The notes: generated by a model from the letters alone, not told the origin. A DNA stretch of 64,000 nt from Shimia sp. Alg240-R146 (GCF_947331465.1 NZ_CAMZOK010000001.1:1550001-1614000); one strand, 5' to 3'; counted from the first letter of the stretch, positions 25,879 through 36,364 are shown. A program made the numbers and translations.

Positions 25879-28104
25879 ATGCCCGACTTGCTGATCGAAC
25901 TGTTTTCCGAAGAAATCCCCGCGCGCATGCAGGCGCGGGCCGCTGATGACCTGCGCAAAAAGGTCACAGACGGATTGGTGGAGGCCGGTTTGACCTATGG
26001 CGGAGCGCAGGCGTTTTCGACGCCACGCCGCTTGACGCTAGCACTCGAAGACCTGTTGGCAGAAAGCCCGACCATCAAGGAAGAGCGCAAGGGCCCCAAA
26101 GTTGGCGCGCCCGAAAAAGCTCTGGAAGGTTTTTTGCGTGGTGCAGGTGTAGCGCGCGACGCGTTGGAGGAACGCGACACCCCCAAAGGCGCTGTGTATT
26201 TCGCAACGATCACCAAGCCGGGCCGTCCTGCTGCTGAGATCGTGGCAGAGGTGTTGGAAGATGCGATCCGCAACTTCCCTTGGCCCAAGTCGATGCGTTG
26301 GGGCGCGGGCAGCTTGCGTTGGGTGCGTCCGTTGCATTCGATCTTGTGCGTGTTGTCTTCGGAAGAGGGCCACGAGGTGGTGGCAATGGACATCGATGGC
26401 ATCACATCCGGTGACACCACCGAAGGCCACCGCTTTATGGGCAGCGGCCGGTTTGTTGTGCATGGCTTTGAGGATTACGAAGCCAAGCTCAAGCGTGACC
26501 GCGTAATTCTGAACGCCGAAGACCGCGCCGAAACGATCTGGTCCGAAGCGACCAACATGGCCTTTGCACAGCGCATGGAAGTTGTTGAAGACAAAGGTCT
26601 GCTGGCAGAGGTTGCCGGTCTGGTGGAGTGGCCAGTCGTGTTGATGGGAGATATTGCCGAGGACTTCCTTGGGTTGCCGCCGGAGGTGTTGCAGACCTCG
26701 ATGAAAGAGCATCAGAAGTTCTTTTCTGTGAAAAACCCCAAGACCGGCCGGATTGAAAAATTCATCACTGTGGCCAACCGCGAAACTGCGGACAGTGGCA
26801 AAACCATTCTGGCGGGTAACCAGAAGGTGCTGTTTGCGCGTCTGTCAGATGCGAAGTTCTTTTGGGAAAACGACGTTCGCGTTGCCAAAGGCGGCGCGGC
26901 GGAGTGGCTTGAAAGCCTTGAGAATGTGACCTTTCACAACAAATTGGGCAGTCAGGGCGACCGCATCGGTCGCGTGGCGTCGCTGGCGGCGGAATTGGCG
27001 CCGGTAGCACAGGCAGACGTGGATCTCGCGGACACCGCCGCGCGCTGGGCCAAGGCTGATCTGAGTTCTGAAATGGTGTATGAATTCCCGGAACTGCAGG
27101 GCTTGATGGGCCGGTATTATGCCGAGACCGTAGGCCATCCGGCGGAAGTCGCGGCGGCGGCAGAGGAGCACTACTCTCCGCTTGGACCCTCTGATGATGT
27201 GCCAAGCGCACCGGTGTCGGTGGCAGTCGCGCTGGCGGACAAACTGGATACGCTGACCGGATTTTGGGCGATTGACGAGAAGCCGACGGGCTCGAAAGAC
27301 CCATTTGCATTGCGTCGCGCAGCGCTTGGCGTGATCCGGTTGGTTCTGGAGAACGGATTGCGGTTGAAACTGGATGCACATTTTGAGCACCAGTTGCTGC
27401 GTCATGAAGCACATCAAAGCGAAGACGATTTGCTGACCGATGCGCTGGCCAAGGATTTACAAAACGAAATCGCCGACCACGGCGTTTTGGGGGCGGTGTT
27501 TCATACGGTCAAAGCCGCTGTGGATGGCGAGTTGCCCAAGCACATTGAGACCCTGCGGGACAGTCTGCCTGATACGTCTGGCGATTTGTTATCGTTCTTC
27601 CACGACCGTCTCAAAGTCTACCTGCGCGATCAGGGCATTCGCCACGACGTGATTGATGCCTGCATTGCGATGCCGGGCAATGATGATCTGACGCTGTTGG
27701 TGGCGCGCGCGCGGGCGTTGCAGGACTTTATGTCCACCGAGGACGGTGAGAACCTGTTGCAGGGCTTTAAGCGGGCCAACAACATTCTCAGCCAAGCCGA
27801 AGAAAAAGACGGCGTCGAGTATTCCTATGGTGCGGATGTGAAATTTGCCGAGGACGACACCGAGACCGCGTTGTTTGTCGCACTTGATAGCGCAGAAGCG
27901 GCGATCTCTGCGGCCATCGAGACTGAGGATTTCGCGTCAGCCATGGGCACCATGGCCTCTCTGCGCGCGCCGATTGATGCGTTCTTTGAAGCCGTGCAGG
28001 TCAACAGCGACAACGAAGTGGTGCGCCGCAATCGTCTGAACCTGTTGTCTCGCATTCGCGGCATTTGCCTGCAGGCGGCGGATTTGACGCGGGTCGAAGG
28101 CTGA
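25879..28104 (+). CDS. glyS: glycyl-tRNA synthetase beta subunit
   Basis: This 741-residue beta chain starts MPDLLIELFSEEIPARMQ and has the family blocks RFMGSGRFVVHG, EWPVVLMGDI, LKEHQKFF-like MKEHQKFF, and the C-terminal anticodon-binding helices with FMSTEDGENLLQGFKRANNIL. It provides tRNA binding for the GlyQ catalytic chain. It is longer than the E. coli protein (about 690 residues), as is common in alphaproteobacteria. It closes the glyQ operon. Confidence 0.97.
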   Translation: MPDLLIELFSEEIPARMQARAADDLRKKVTDGLVEAGLTYGGAQAFSTPRRLTLALEDLLAESPTIKEERKGPKVGAPEKALEGFLRGAGVARDALEERDTPKGAVYFATITKPGRPAAEIVAEVLEDAIRNFPWPKSMRWGAGSLRWVRPLHSILCVLSSEEGHEVVAMDIDGITSGDTTEGHRFMGSGRFVVHGFEDYEAKLKRDRVILNAEDRAETIWSEATNMAFAQRMEVVEDKGLLAEVAGLVEWPVVLMGDIAEDFLGLPPEVLQTSMKEHQKFFSVKNPKTGRIEKFITVANRETADSGKTILAGNQKVLFARLSDAKFFWENDVRVAKGGAAEWLESLENVTFHNKLGSQGDRIGRVASLAAELAPVAQADVDLADTAARWAKADLSSEMVYEFPELQGLMGRYYAETVGHPAEVAAAAEEHYSPLGPSDDVPSAPVSVAVALADKLDTLTGFWAIDEKPTGSKDPFALRRAALGVIRLVLENGLRLKLDAHFEHQLLRHEAHQSEDDLLTDALAKDLQNEIADHGVLGAVFHTVKAAVDGELPKHIETLRDSLPDTSGDLLSFFHDRLKVYLRDQGIRHDVIDACIAMPGNDDLTLLVARARALQDFMSTEDGENLLQGFKRANNILSQAEEKDGVEYSYGADVKFAEDDTETALFVALDSAEAAISAAIETEDFASAMGTMASLRAPIDAFFEAVQVNSDNEVVRRNRLNLLSRIRGICLQAADLTRVEG

Positions 28105-28185
28105 CACTTAAGTCGCAGCGGGGCAGCAAAGGCTTGCCTCGCTGGCTTTCCAGCGTATTCTGCGCTCTCAAAGCGAGGTGCCGCA

Positions 28186-30726
28186 GTGCAGCAGAACGAT
28201 CCTGACATCACCCTGATTACACCAGAGGCGCCGGTGGCGGTTGCCACCCATGGCGGGCGGGCAAAGTGTTTGCAGCGTCTGGTGCGGCTGGACTTGCCGG
28301 TGCCGGCCACTGTTGCGCTTTCTTTCGGAGCGGTACATCAGATCGCGGCAGGTGAGACACCCGACATCGCGGAGATTTCCACGACGTTTGAGGATGGTCA
28401 GTTGCTGTGCGTGCGGCCCAGTTCGGAAGATCCGGATTGGGGTGGACCCGGAGCGATCCTCAACATCGGAATGAACGCGGGGCGCCATGCGGCCTTGTCT
28501 GACGAGATCGGCGCGGAGACGGCGACGCGTCTTTATCTGAAGTTCATTCAGTCCTATTCGACCCATGTGGCGCGACTTGATCCAGACATCTTTGATGACA
28601 TTGATCCGCGCAGTGCGGGCGCGTTGCAAGATTATCTGGATGCCTATGAGGATGAGGCCGAAGAAGAATTTCCGCAGGATCGCAATGTGCAACTGGCTGG
28701 CGTATTGAAGTCGATGGCGCGGGCATGGGAAGGCACAACTGCGCGCCTGTTGCGGCAAGCCAAAGGCGCACCTGCGGATGCCGGTCTGGGACTGGTGATC
28801 CAGTCGCTGGCGTTGGGCGTCGGCAATGGTGAAAGCGGATCTGGCGTGTTGCAGTTGGTGGACAGCGGCAGCGGCTATCCGCAGATCACGGGACGCTATT
28901 TGAGCCAATCCCAAGGACGGGACGCCATGCAAACTGGTGCCGAGGCGCTTTTTCTGCAGGCGGATGATCGTGGTCCGTCGCTGGAAGAACATGCGCCGGA
29001 GGTGTACGCCAAGCTTCAGGAATACGCTGCGCTGATGCGGGTCAAACTGCGCGAGGAAATGCAGATTGAATTCACGCTGGAAGACGGCGTGATCCATATT
29101 CTGGATGGCGTACGGGTTAGCCGGACTGCGCGGGCAGCGGTGCGGATTGCCGTGTCGTTGGCGCAAGATGGTGTCATTCCACAGCAGGAAGCGGTGATGC
29201 GGATCGAGCCGCGCGCGTTGAACGAATTGTTGCACCGCCAAGTGGATCCCGCGGCAGAGCGCGACATGATTGGAGACGGCATCGCTGCCAGCCCCGGCGC
29301 GGCGACCGGAAAAATAGTCTTTACGGCGGCCGAAGCGCAGGCCAGCCAAGCCCGTGGTGAAGCTTGTATTCTGGTGCGTCGAGAAACCAATCCTGAGGAT
29401 ATTCGCGGCATGCACGCGGCAAACGCTGCACTGACGGAACGCGGAGGTATGACCAGCCATGCGGCTGTGATTGCGCGTGGATTGGGGCTGCCTTGCGTTG
29501 TTGGGGCGTCGAGCCTTCGGTTTCAAACGTCTAAGAAGCGGCTGCTGGCGCAGGACGGACGGGTGTTCAACGAAGGCGATGTGATCACTGTGGATGGCAC
29601 CAACGGGCAGGTGCTGGCTGGTGAGCCGTTGATGATGGAGGCTGCATTGGATGAGAGCTTCCAGACGCTGATGAGCTGGGCCGATGAGAGCCGCGACATC
29701 GGTGTGCGCGCGAATGCCGATACGCCTGCGGATGCGCGCACGGCGTTGATGTTTCAGGCCGAAGGTATCGGGTTGGCGCGCACGGAGCATATGTTCTTTG
29801 AGGCGGACCAGCTGATTGCAATGCGCGAAGTCATCTTTGCGGATGATCCGGAAGGACGCAGTGTTGCCTTGCAGGCATTGTTGCCGATGCAGCGTGAAAT
29901 GTTCGTCGAACTGTTCACGATCATGGGCAAGCGGCCTGTGTGCATTCGTCTGTTTGACCCACCGCTGCATGAGTTTTTGCCCACTGACCGGGCTGGCTTG
30001 CGTGATCTCGCGGAAGCGTTGAACCTGCCGCTCAGCGATGTCACGCTGCGCGTTGAGGAGCTTGGTGAATACAACCCGATGCTCGGTATGCGCGGGGTTC
30101 GGTTGGGCATCACCGTGCCAGAAATCCTTGATATGCAGGCGCGGGCGATTTTTGAGGCGATGCTGGATGCCGCTGGTGAGAATGAGCCGGTTGTGTCGGA
30201 AATCATGATCCCGCTGGTGTCTGCCAAGCGCGAGGTGGAGCTTGTCAAAACCCGCATTGATGCGGTGGCAGCGGCGGTTCGCACGGAACGCGGGCGCGAC
30301 TTTGATTACCGTCTTGGTGTGATGGTCGAGACACCGCGCGCAGCGTTGCGTGCAGAAGACATTGCGCAGCATTGCGAATTCTTCAGCTTCGGGACCAACG
30401 ATTTGACGCAGATGACATATGGGTTGTCACGCGATGATGCCGGACGGTTCATGTCGCCTTATGTGCAGCAGGGCGTCTTTCCCGAAGATCCGTTCCACAC
30501 GCTGGATCAGGAAGGCGTGGGCGAATTGCTGCGACTTGGCGCAGAACGCGGTCGCAAGGCGCGGCCTGATCTGACATTGTCGGTTTGTGGGGAGCATGGT
30601 GGCTCACCCGAATCGATTGCGTTCTGTCGCACCATCGGCATGGACTATGTGTCGTGTTCGCCGTTCCGGGTGCCGGTGGCGCGACTGGCGGCGGCTCAGC
30701 TGGCAATCCTTGACAAAATAGAGTAA
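28186..30726 (+). CDS. PPDK-like phosphotransferase (pyruvate phosphate dikinase paralogue)
   Basis: This 846-residue protein follows the pyruvate phosphate dikinase plan throughout. An N-terminal ATP-grasp-like domain has THGGRAKCLQRL and VRPSSEDPDWGG. The phosphohistidine swivel domain has His425 in GGMTSHAAVIARG. The C-terminal PEP/pyruvate barrel has LFDPPLHEFLP, EYNPMLGMRGVRLGI, SFGTNDLTQM and the CGEHGG cysteine. The ATP domain deviates strongly from active PPDK, e.g. where the family has a pyrophosphorylated-nucleotide loop. It may be PPDK, a regulator-like PEP phosphotransferase or a paralogue with another acceptor. The start is GTG behind GCGAGG. Confidence 0.75.
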   Translation: MQQNDPDITLITPEAPVAVATHGGRAKCLQRLVRLDLPVPATVALSFGAVHQIAAGETPDIAEISTTFEDGQLLCVRPSSEDPDWGGPGAILNIGMNAGRHAALSDEIGAETATRLYLKFIQSYSTHVARLDPDIFDDIDPRSAGALQDYLDAYEDEAEEEFPQDRNVQLAGVLKSMARAWEGTTARLLRQAKGAPADAGLGLVIQSLALGVGNGESGSGVLQLVDSGSGYPQITGRYLSQSQGRDAMQTGAEALFLQADDRGPSLEEHAPEVYAKLQEYAALMRVKLREEMQIEFTLEDGVIHILDGVRVSRTARAAVRIAVSLAQDGVIPQQEAVMRIEPRALNELLHRQVDPAAERDMIGDGIAASPGAATGKIVFTAAEAQASQARGEACILVRRETNPEDIRGMHAANAALTERGGMTSHAAVIARGLGLPCVVGASSLRFQTSKKRLLAQDGRVFNEGDVITVDGTNGQVLAGEPLMMEAALDESFQTLMSWADESRDIGVRANADTPADARTALMFQAEGIGLARTEHMFFEADQLIAMREVIFADDPEGRSVALQALLPMQREMFVELFTIMGKRPVCIRLFDPPLHEFLPTDRAGLRDLAEALNLPLSDVTLRVEELGEYNPMLGMRGVRLGITVPEILDMQARAIFEAMLDAAGENEPVVSEIMIPLVSAKREVELVKTRIDAVAAAVRTERGRDFDYRLGVMVETPRAALRAEDIAQHCEFFSFGTNDLTQMTYGLSRDDAGRFMSPYVQQGVFPEDPFHTLDQEGVGELLRLGAERGRKARPDLTLSVCGEHGGSPESIAFCRTIGMDYVSCSPFRVPVARLAAAQLAILDKIE

Positions 30727-30794
30727 AGACAAGCGCTTAGGTGGTTTGTGGTTGGGCGAGTTCATTCCGCCATTTACCAGAAACAGTCCAAATG

Positions 30795-30823
30795 TTTACC
30801 ATTTTAGCATTTTGCGCTAATAC
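30795..30823 (+). promoter_or_regulatory. candidate promoter of the SleB-like gene
   Basis: TTTACC (30795-30800) and TAATAC (30818-30823) are separated by 17 bp, about 50 bases before the start codon. Confidence 0.45.
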
Positions 30824-30876
30824 AGCCCGCGTTGCTATGCGGGGGGCTATCCGCATTTTAATTCTGTGAGGTTGAT

Positions 30877-31518
30877 ATGCGGACCGTATTTACTGCCATT
30901 TTGGCGGCGACATTGTCGACGTCCATTGCTGCTGCTGACACGTCGGCGACGGGTAAAGATGGCGCGGAACAGCCAAAGACGATCGTGCTTTTTGACGGAA
31001 AATCGCTTCGGGAAATTTTTGCGCCGAAGAAAAACGCGCCAACCAAGATTACCTATAGCCGTGCATTTGTTGACAGCCTGCCCAAGGTCGAGACCAAGCT
31101 GCGCAGCGACGCGGTGGTTTGTCTGGCGGAAGCGCTTTACTTTGAAGCTCGGGGCGAAAGTGTCAAAGGGCAGTTTGCCGTGGCTGAGGTCATCATGAAC
31201 CGTGCCGAGCATGGCAGTTTTCCTGACAGCGTTTGTGGCGTGATCAAGCAGGGCACCGCGTCTGGGCGTAAATACCAGTGTCAGTTCACCTATAATTGCG
31301 ATGGCGTCACCAACCGCATCCACGAAAAAGACGCCTATGAACGTGTTGTGAAGGTTGCGCATGTGTCGCTGGATGGTGCGCCGCGCGGATTGACGGATGG
31401 CGCCACGCACTATCACACCAAAGCGGTGAACCCGCGGTGGTCACGGACGTTTCCGCGGACCACGACCATTGGGGTGCATCATTTTTACCGGATGCCGACG
31501 CGCCTGACGCAAAACTAG
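30877..31518 (+). CDS. cell wall hydrolase, SleB family
   Basis: This 213-residue exported protein has a signal peptide ending SIAAA and a C-terminal SleB/hydrolase_2 domain with CLAEALYFEARGES (catalytic Glu), AVAEVIMNRAEHG and a QCQFTYNCDG segment with paired Cys. The family are lytic transglycosylases or glucosaminidases acting on peptidoglycan. In a non-sporulating alphaproteobacterium the role is wall remodelling. It has its own promoter and no operon partner. Confidence 0.88.
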   Translation: MRTVFTAILAATLSTSIAAADTSATGKDGAEQPKTIVLFDGKSLREIFAPKKNAPTKITYSRAFVDSLPKVETKLRSDAVVCLAEALYFEARGESVKGQFAVAEVIMNRAEHGSFPDSVCGVIKQGTASGRKYQCQFTYNCDGVTNRIHEKDAYERVVKVAHVSLDGAPRGLTDGATHYHTKAVNPRWSRTFPRTTTIGVHHFYRMPTRLTQN

Positions 31519-31661
31519 GCTAAACTTGTCGATGTTACGCGATGGCGTTGCTTTGGCTTGCGGCGCGTGACGCCTTTGGGCTATGGCGTGCCGCCTGTGG
31601 CTCTGTTATGGCCGCGACCGGACCGTAGTTTGGCAGAACAACACAACATGGGAACGGCGTC

Positions 31662-32594
31662 ATGACCAACGAAATTCGCCTCGCGTTTGCACATCCATCT
31701 GAGCGCTCGGAAGCTATGGCTGACGGGGTGCCACTGGACAGGATTTCGTTGCGCGATCACATTGTGGAAGTGGAGATTGGCGCGTTTCAAGCCGAACGCG
31801 GTACCACGCAACGGGTGTGTTTCAATGTGGTGGTCGAAGTACGCCCGATTTCAGCGCCGGTGGACGACGATGTGGACCGCATCCTGTCTTATGACCGTGT
31901 GACGGACGCGATTGCTTTTGAGTTGGCGGCGGAGCGGCTGAACCTCTTGGAAACTCTGGCGGCGCGGGTGGCCGACCGTATTTTGCTTGAACCGCAGGCA
32001 ATGCAGGTGTTCGTACGTATTGAGAAACTCGATCGTGGCCCCGGTGCCTTGGGGGTCGAGATTGTGCGCAGTCGCACGGCCCATCTGGCACCGGTTGAAG
32101 AGATCGAAGAAGAAGCCGCACCGCATCCGCGCGTGGTTTATGTGTCCAATGCAGCGATGGCTGTCGCGCATCTGACCGGCTGGATTGATCAGCTTGAGGC
32201 AAAAGGTGCGCCATTGATTTTTTGCGTGGGCATGCCGGATATCGATGTGACGCAAACTGGCCATGTGATGACCCAACGGCGGGTTGATTTGCTGGCGATT
32301 GAACAAAACGCCTGGTGTCTGGCGGCGCGGGACGAACGCTGCGTTGTCGTTGCGACGCGTACCGAACTCGATTGGGCAATGAAAAACGGGCAGATTTGCG
32401 TGTGGGCACCGTCCAAAATTGTCTTGGATTCCGTCGAAGGCCCCGGCGATGTGGCGCAGACAGATGGCCTTGCTCTCAGCCAGTGGTTTGCGGCCGAAAT
32501 GGATGCGCTCCAGCTTTGCGTGATCGGTGAGGCGGCCCCCGAAGCGGGCGATGTGCCCGTACGGGCCGTGGCGTTGGAACAACGGACGCTCTGA
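31662..32594 (+). CDS. folB: dihydroneopterin aldolase with extra C-terminal domain
   Basis: This 310-residue protein is twice the usual FolB length. Residues ~25-145 form the aldolase domain: RISLRDHIVEVEIGAF, the Tyr-rich SYDRVTDAI, NLLETLAARVAD and VRIEKLDRG with the conserved Lys. The last ~155 residues (VVYVSNAAMAVAHLTGW to the end) are a separate globular segment I cannot assign. FolB converts dihydroneopterin to 6-hydroxymethyldihydropterin and glycolaldehyde. folP follows 38 bases later, so the pathway steps are adjacent. Confidence 0.85.
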   Translation: MTNEIRLAFAHPSERSEAMADGVPLDRISLRDHIVEVEIGAFQAERGTTQRVCFNVVVEVRPISAPVDDDVDRILSYDRVTDAIAFELAAERLNLLETLAARVADRILLEPQAMQVFVRIEKLDRGPGALGVEIVRSRTAHLAPVEEIEEEAAPHPRVVYVSNAAMAVAHLTGWIDQLEAKGAPLIFCVGMPDIDVTQTGHVMTQRRVDLLAIEQNAWCLAARDERCVVVATRTELDWAMKNGQICVWAPSKIVLDSVEGPGDVAQTDGLALSQWFAAEMDALQLCVIGEAAPEAGDVPVRAVALEQRTL

Positions 32595-32632
32595 GCCTTG
32601 AGTTTTGCCGCGTTTGGCCTCATTGAACCAAC

Positions 32633-33652
32633 ATGACGACCTATTTTCGCGCGATCCCGCAAACCGACGCCGCCCGACCTGACACAGCGTTGACGCTTGC
32701 CGGTGGATGGTGCTGGTTCTCTAATGTCGAAGTTCTCGAACGTGGGCAAGCGCCGCGTGTTGCGCCTATTGCCGAGGTGCCAAAGGCTGTTTTGGCGCGC
32801 ATGACAGCGCAACGGGTGGCGGTGGCCGGTCTCGTTATGGCGACGCCTCAAATTATGGGCATCCTCAATGTCACGCCTGACAGTTTTTCCGATGGCGGGC
32901 AGCACGAAGGCGCCGAAGCGGCACGGGTGCATGCCACACGCATGATTGACGCAGGCGCGACCATCATTGATGTGGGCGGCGAAAGCACGCGGCCCGGCGC
33001 GCAAGAGGTGGTGGTAGACGCGGAAATCGCACGCACGGTTCCGGCGATTGCCGAGATCCGCGCAGAGAGCGATGTGCCAATCAGCATCGATACCCGCAAG
33101 GCTGTTGTCGCGGCAGCGGCGTTGAAGGCGGGCGCGACGTTGATCAATGACGTGGCCGGATTTACCTTTGACCCCGCCTTGGCGACATTGGCGGCGGAGA
33201 AAGGCGTGCCGGTGTGTGTGATGCACGCGCAGGGGGATCCGCAGACGATGCAGGCTGATCCGCAGTACGACAATGTGTTGTTGGATGTTTATGACTTTCT
33301 TGAAACACAAGTTGAGGCCCTTGTGGCGCTCGGCATTGAGCGCACTCAGATCGTCGTGGATCCCGGTATCGGGTTTGGCAAGACGTTGCGCCATAACCTT
33401 GCCTTGTTGGGCCGGATCAGCCTTTTCCACAGCCTTGGATGTCCAGTTTTGTTAGGTGCGTCGCGCAAAAGGTTTGTCGGGACGATCGGCAAGGCACCGC
33501 TTGCCAGTGATCGCGCGCCCGGTTCTATTGCCGTCGCGCTTGAAGCGGTGGCGCAAGGCGTTCAAATTGTGCGTGTGCATGACGTGGCCGAGACCGCGCA
33601 GGCGCTGGGCCTTTGGTGGGCCGTGACGACAGGAGATTTTGATGACGCGTAA
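32633..33652 (+). CDS. folP: dihydropteroate synthase
   Basis: This 339-residue DHPS joins hydroxymethyldihydropterin pyrophosphate to p-aminobenzoate. Motifs are [52 protein letters not shown] and GASRKRF. An N-terminal extension of ~75 residues precedes the barrel. Its last 11 bases overlap glmM, which has its own AGGAG site inside folP. Confidence 0.96.
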   Translation: MTTYFRAIPQTDAARPDTALTLAGGWCWFSNVEVLERGQAPRVAPIAEVPKAVLARMTAQRVAVAGLVMATPQIMGILNVTPDSFSDGGQHEGAEAARVHATRMIDAGATIIDVGGESTRPGAQEVVVDAEIARTVPAIAEIRAESDVPISIDTRKAVVAAAALKAGATLINDVAGFTFDPALATLAAEKGVPVCVMHAQGDPQTMQADPQYDNVLLDVYDFLETQVEALVALGIERTQIVVDPGIGFGKTLRHNLALLGRISLFHSLGCPVLLGASRKRFVGTIGKAPLASDRAPGSIAVALEAVAQGVQIVRVHDVAETAQALGLWWAVTTGDFDDA

Positions 33653-34988
33653 GTTCTTTGGCACCGACGGGGTTCGGGGCACAGCAAACATTTATCCGAT
33701 GACCGCTGAAATGGCGCTGCGCATTGGCACCGCGGTGGGGCGGTATTTTCGCAACGATGGTACCAACCAGCACCGCGTGGTAATTGGCAAAGACACGCGG
33801 CTTTCCGGTTATATGTTTGAGAACGCGCTGACAGCGGGGCTGACCTCCACTGGAATGAACGTGTTTCTTCTGGGGCCGGTGCCAACGCCGGCGGTGGGTC
33901 TTTTGACCACCAGTATGCGCGCCGATTTGGGGGTGATGATTTCCGCCAGTCACAATCCTGCGCAGGACAACGGTATCAAGTTTTTCGGGCCGGACGGGTT
34001 CAAGCTGTCTGATGAAGCCGAGCTTGAGATCGAAAAGCTGATTGAAAGCGGTGTTGAGCCGGCACAGGCCAACAACATTGGCCGCGCTACGCGGATTGAT
34101 GATGGCCGGTTCCGCTATATCGAGCGGGTCAAAAGCTCATTGCCACGGGCGTTGCCGCTGTCTGGCATCAAGGTTGTCGTAGACTGCGCCAACGGTGCGG
34201 CTTATCGCGCAGCGCCTGAGGCGTTATGGGAACTTGGGGCCGAGGTGATCCCTGTTGGCGTGTCGCCGAACGGGCTGAACATCAACGAGAACTGCGGGTC
34301 TACCCATCCGACTACGGCTTCTGAAACAGTTGTGGCGCATGGTGCGGATGTGGGCATCTGTCTGGATGGGGACGCGGACCGCGTGATGATCATCGACGAA
34401 ACCGGCCGTGTGGCGGATGGCGATCAGATCATGGGTCTGTTGGCGGCGCGTTGGGCGGAAAGCGGGCAGCTTAAGGGCGGCGCGTTGGTGGCGACGGTGA
34501 TGTCCAACCTTGGGCTTGAGAAATTTCTAGACGGCAAAGGCCTGCGCCTGGAACGCACCGCGGTGGGGGATCGCTATGTGGTTGAAGCCATGCGTAAGGG
34601 CGGGTTCAACCTTGGCGGAGAACAGTCCGGCCATATCGTGATGACGGATTATGCCACCACTGGCGACGGGCTGATGGCTGGGTTGCAGTTTGTGGCCGCT
34701 ATGGTCGAAACCGGCAAAAAGGCGTCTGAGTTGGCACGTGTGTTTGAAACCGTACCGCAGATGCTCAAGAACGTGCGTTACGGAGAGGGACAGGCGCCGC
34801 TTGAGACCGCGGCCGTGCAAGCGGCAATTTCCAGCGCTGAGAGCGCCCTTCAAGGCGCAGGTCGGCTGTTGATCCGCAAGTCCGGCACTGAGCCCTTGAT
34901 CCGCGTGATGGCGGAATGTGAGGATGCGCAACTGTTGGAGCGGACGGTCGACAGTGTGGTGGATGCCGTAAAAACAGCAGTGACTTAA
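33642..34988 (+). CDS. glmM: phosphoglucosamine mutase
   Basis: This 448-residue alpha-D-phosphohexomutase has the start signature [11 protein letters not shown], the phosphoserine loop [17 protein letters not shown], the metal loop DGDADR and the sugar loop GGEQSGHI. It makes glucosamine-1-phosphate for UDP-GlcNAc and peptidoglycan. The start is ATG 33642 preceded by AGGAG; an in-frame TTG one codon earlier is unlikely. The folP-glmM pairing is widely conserved. The stop overlaps the convergent transporter gene by 4 bases, with no terminator between them. Confidence 0.97.
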   Translation: MTRKFFGTDGVRGTANIYPMTAEMALRIGTAVGRYFRNDGTNQHRVVIGKDTRLSGYMFENALTAGLTSTGMNVFLLGPVPTPAVGLLTTSMRADLGVMISASHNPAQDNGIKFFGPDGFKLSDEAELEIEKLIESGVEPAQANNIGRATRIDDGRFRYIERVKSSLPRALPLSGIKVVVDCANGAAYRAAPEALWELGAEVIPVGVSPNGLNINENCGSTHPTTASETVVAHGADVGICLDGDADRVMIIDETGRVADGDQIMGLLAARWAESGQLKGGALVATVMSNLGLEKFLDGKGLRLERTAVGDRYVVEAMRKGGFNLGGEQSGHIVMTDYATTGDGLMAGLQFVAAMVETGKKASELARVFETVPQMLKNVRYGEGQAPLETAAVQAAISSAESALQGAGRLLIRKSGTEPLIRVMAECEDAQLLERTVDSVVDAVKTAVT

Positions 34989-35905
34989 GATCTGCGACTT
35001 CCGAGAAGGCCACGCAGGCTGTTCCATTGGCTGACGGCGAGGCCTGTCAGCACCAGTGCCAGCGCGATGAAAAAGCGGAATGGTAGGTCTTCGGACAGGA
35101 CGACTGCGCCGAAGATCATCGACCATATCGGCACCTGATAGTTGACCAATGTCATAAAGACAGAGCCAGCGGTTTGGATCACTGTAACCCGCAAAAGTGT
35201 TGCGGCGGCGGTTGGGATCAGACCGAGGAAGAGGATGGCCGTGCCGGTTCGTGCGCCTTGCCAAGTTGGTATGCCGTCCACGATTAGCATTAGAGGCACC
35301 AAAGGGATGGCGCCGATAAGCAGCGTTAGCGCCGCAAGCACCAATGGATCGATTGGCGGGCAACGGCGTGTGAGGGTAGAGGAAATGGCGTAACATAGTG
35401 CGGCTGCGAGGCAGGCGATTTGCGCGAGTGGTTCGGCGCCGGTGCCGATGGCCGCAAGGCCGGGGCCGATCAATACAAGCGCGCCGGAAAAGCCGACCAG
35501 AACGCCAACAAGGCGGCGCGGGATCAGCTTTTCGTCGGAAAAGAAATGCGCCAGCGGCAGGACAAACAAAGGCACAGCTGCCATCGACACGCCTGCAAAG
35601 GCCGAAGCGACATGCGAGATGCCCCAGCTGAGAAGCACAAAGGGGATGGCGGTGGAGAACAAGCCGATCCATGTGATGCTTGAAAGCAACCCCGGTGTAA
35701 GCGTTGGAATTTTGCGCCCTGTGAGAGGCAGCAGCGCCAGCAATCCCAACGCGCCTAACACTGTGCGCGCGCAAGCGACCGTCAGCGGGGGGTAATCTTC
35801 GAGCGCGATGGCCATGACCATAAACGTGCCGCCCCAGACGAGGCCGAGCAACAATATCATCAACCAGCTTTGCGCTGTGGGTGTTGGAGCGGTCTGTGGG
35901 GTCAT
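34985..35905 (-). CDS. DMT-superfamily (EamA) permease
   Basis: This 306-residue protein has ten hydrophobic helices in two EamA repeats (first repeat [15 protein letters not shown], second repeat [14 protein letters not shown]). Such permeases export metabolites or amino acids, and the substrate cannot be read from sequence. It follows a small membrane protein by a single base, so the two are co-transcribed. Confidence 0.88.
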   Translation of the reverse strand: MTPQTAPTPTAQSWLMILLLGLVWGGTFMVMAIALEDYPPLTVACARTVLGALGLLALLPLTGRKIPTLTPGLLSSITWIGLFSTAIPFVLLSWGISHVASAFAGVSMAAVPLFVLPLAHFFSDEKLIPRRLVGVLVGFSGALVLIGPGLAAIGTGAEPLAQIACLAAALCYAISSTLTRRCPPIDPLVLAALTLLIGAIPLVPLMLIVDGIPTWQGARTGTAILFLGLIPTAAATLLRVTVIQTAGSVFMTLVNYQVPIWSMIFGAVVLSEDLPFRFFIALALVLTGLAVSQWNSLRGLLGSRRS

Positions 35906-35906
35906 G

Positions 35907-36251
35907 TCAGATGGATAATGTCATGGCGAGCGCGGCAAAGGCGCCTGCATTGAGCAATGTGAAAATGACGCCCGCAACTTTCCAGCCAATTGGAGTGGCC
36001 ACCTTTGGGTGTGAGCGGATTAGGGCGACGACGAGTAAGAGCTGGTAGACAAACAGGAGCGCGGCAAAGAAGCCGGGAAGCACACCAGTTCCGGGAAGAA
36101 CCAGCAGCAAGGCCAGAACCGGTTGGTGAAACAGCGCGGTGCCATAGTTGCCGACCCAAAACGTTTCACCGCTAGAGCGTTGCCCGCGCAAAAGCGCCAT
36201 GAGCCAAGCTGGCGAAAATAGCGCGATTTCGGCGGAGGTCTCTTGCTTCAT
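35907..36251 (-). CDS. small membrane protein of unknown function
   Basis: This 114-residue protein has a soluble N-terminus (EIALFSPAWLMALLRGQRSSGETFWVG region) and about three hydrophobic helices from residue 40 on. I do not recognise the family. It is one base upstream of the EamA gene, suggesting a joint membrane role. The N-terminal SGETFWVGNYG stretch is polar and conserved-looking. Confidence 0.6.
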   Translation of the reverse strand: MKQETSAEIALFSPAWLMALLRGQRSSGETFWVGNYGTALFHQPVLALLLVLPGTGVLPGFFAALLFVYQLLLVVALIRSHPKVATPIGWKVAGVIFTLLNAGAFAALAMTLSI

Positions 36252-36364
36252 GGTCCATCTCCGGAATGCGTGGCCCGATCAAAGACTTTGCGATGCGTGA
36301 AGGTGTTAGGTGCGGGCAGAAATGGACGGCCAGCGTGCAGCCCAAGATATCAATGAAGGAGGAG

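Noticed and set aside
28168..30372. A 734-codon open frame on the minus strand opposite the PPDK-like gene
   Set aside because: It is the antisense shadow of a high-GC gene. Its translation is rich in Arg/His/Gln without domains, and the plus strand has clear family motifs.
32189..33430. Long minus-strand frame opposite folB and folP
   Set aside because: Composition is that of an antisense shadow and both plus-strand genes carry unmistakable motifs.
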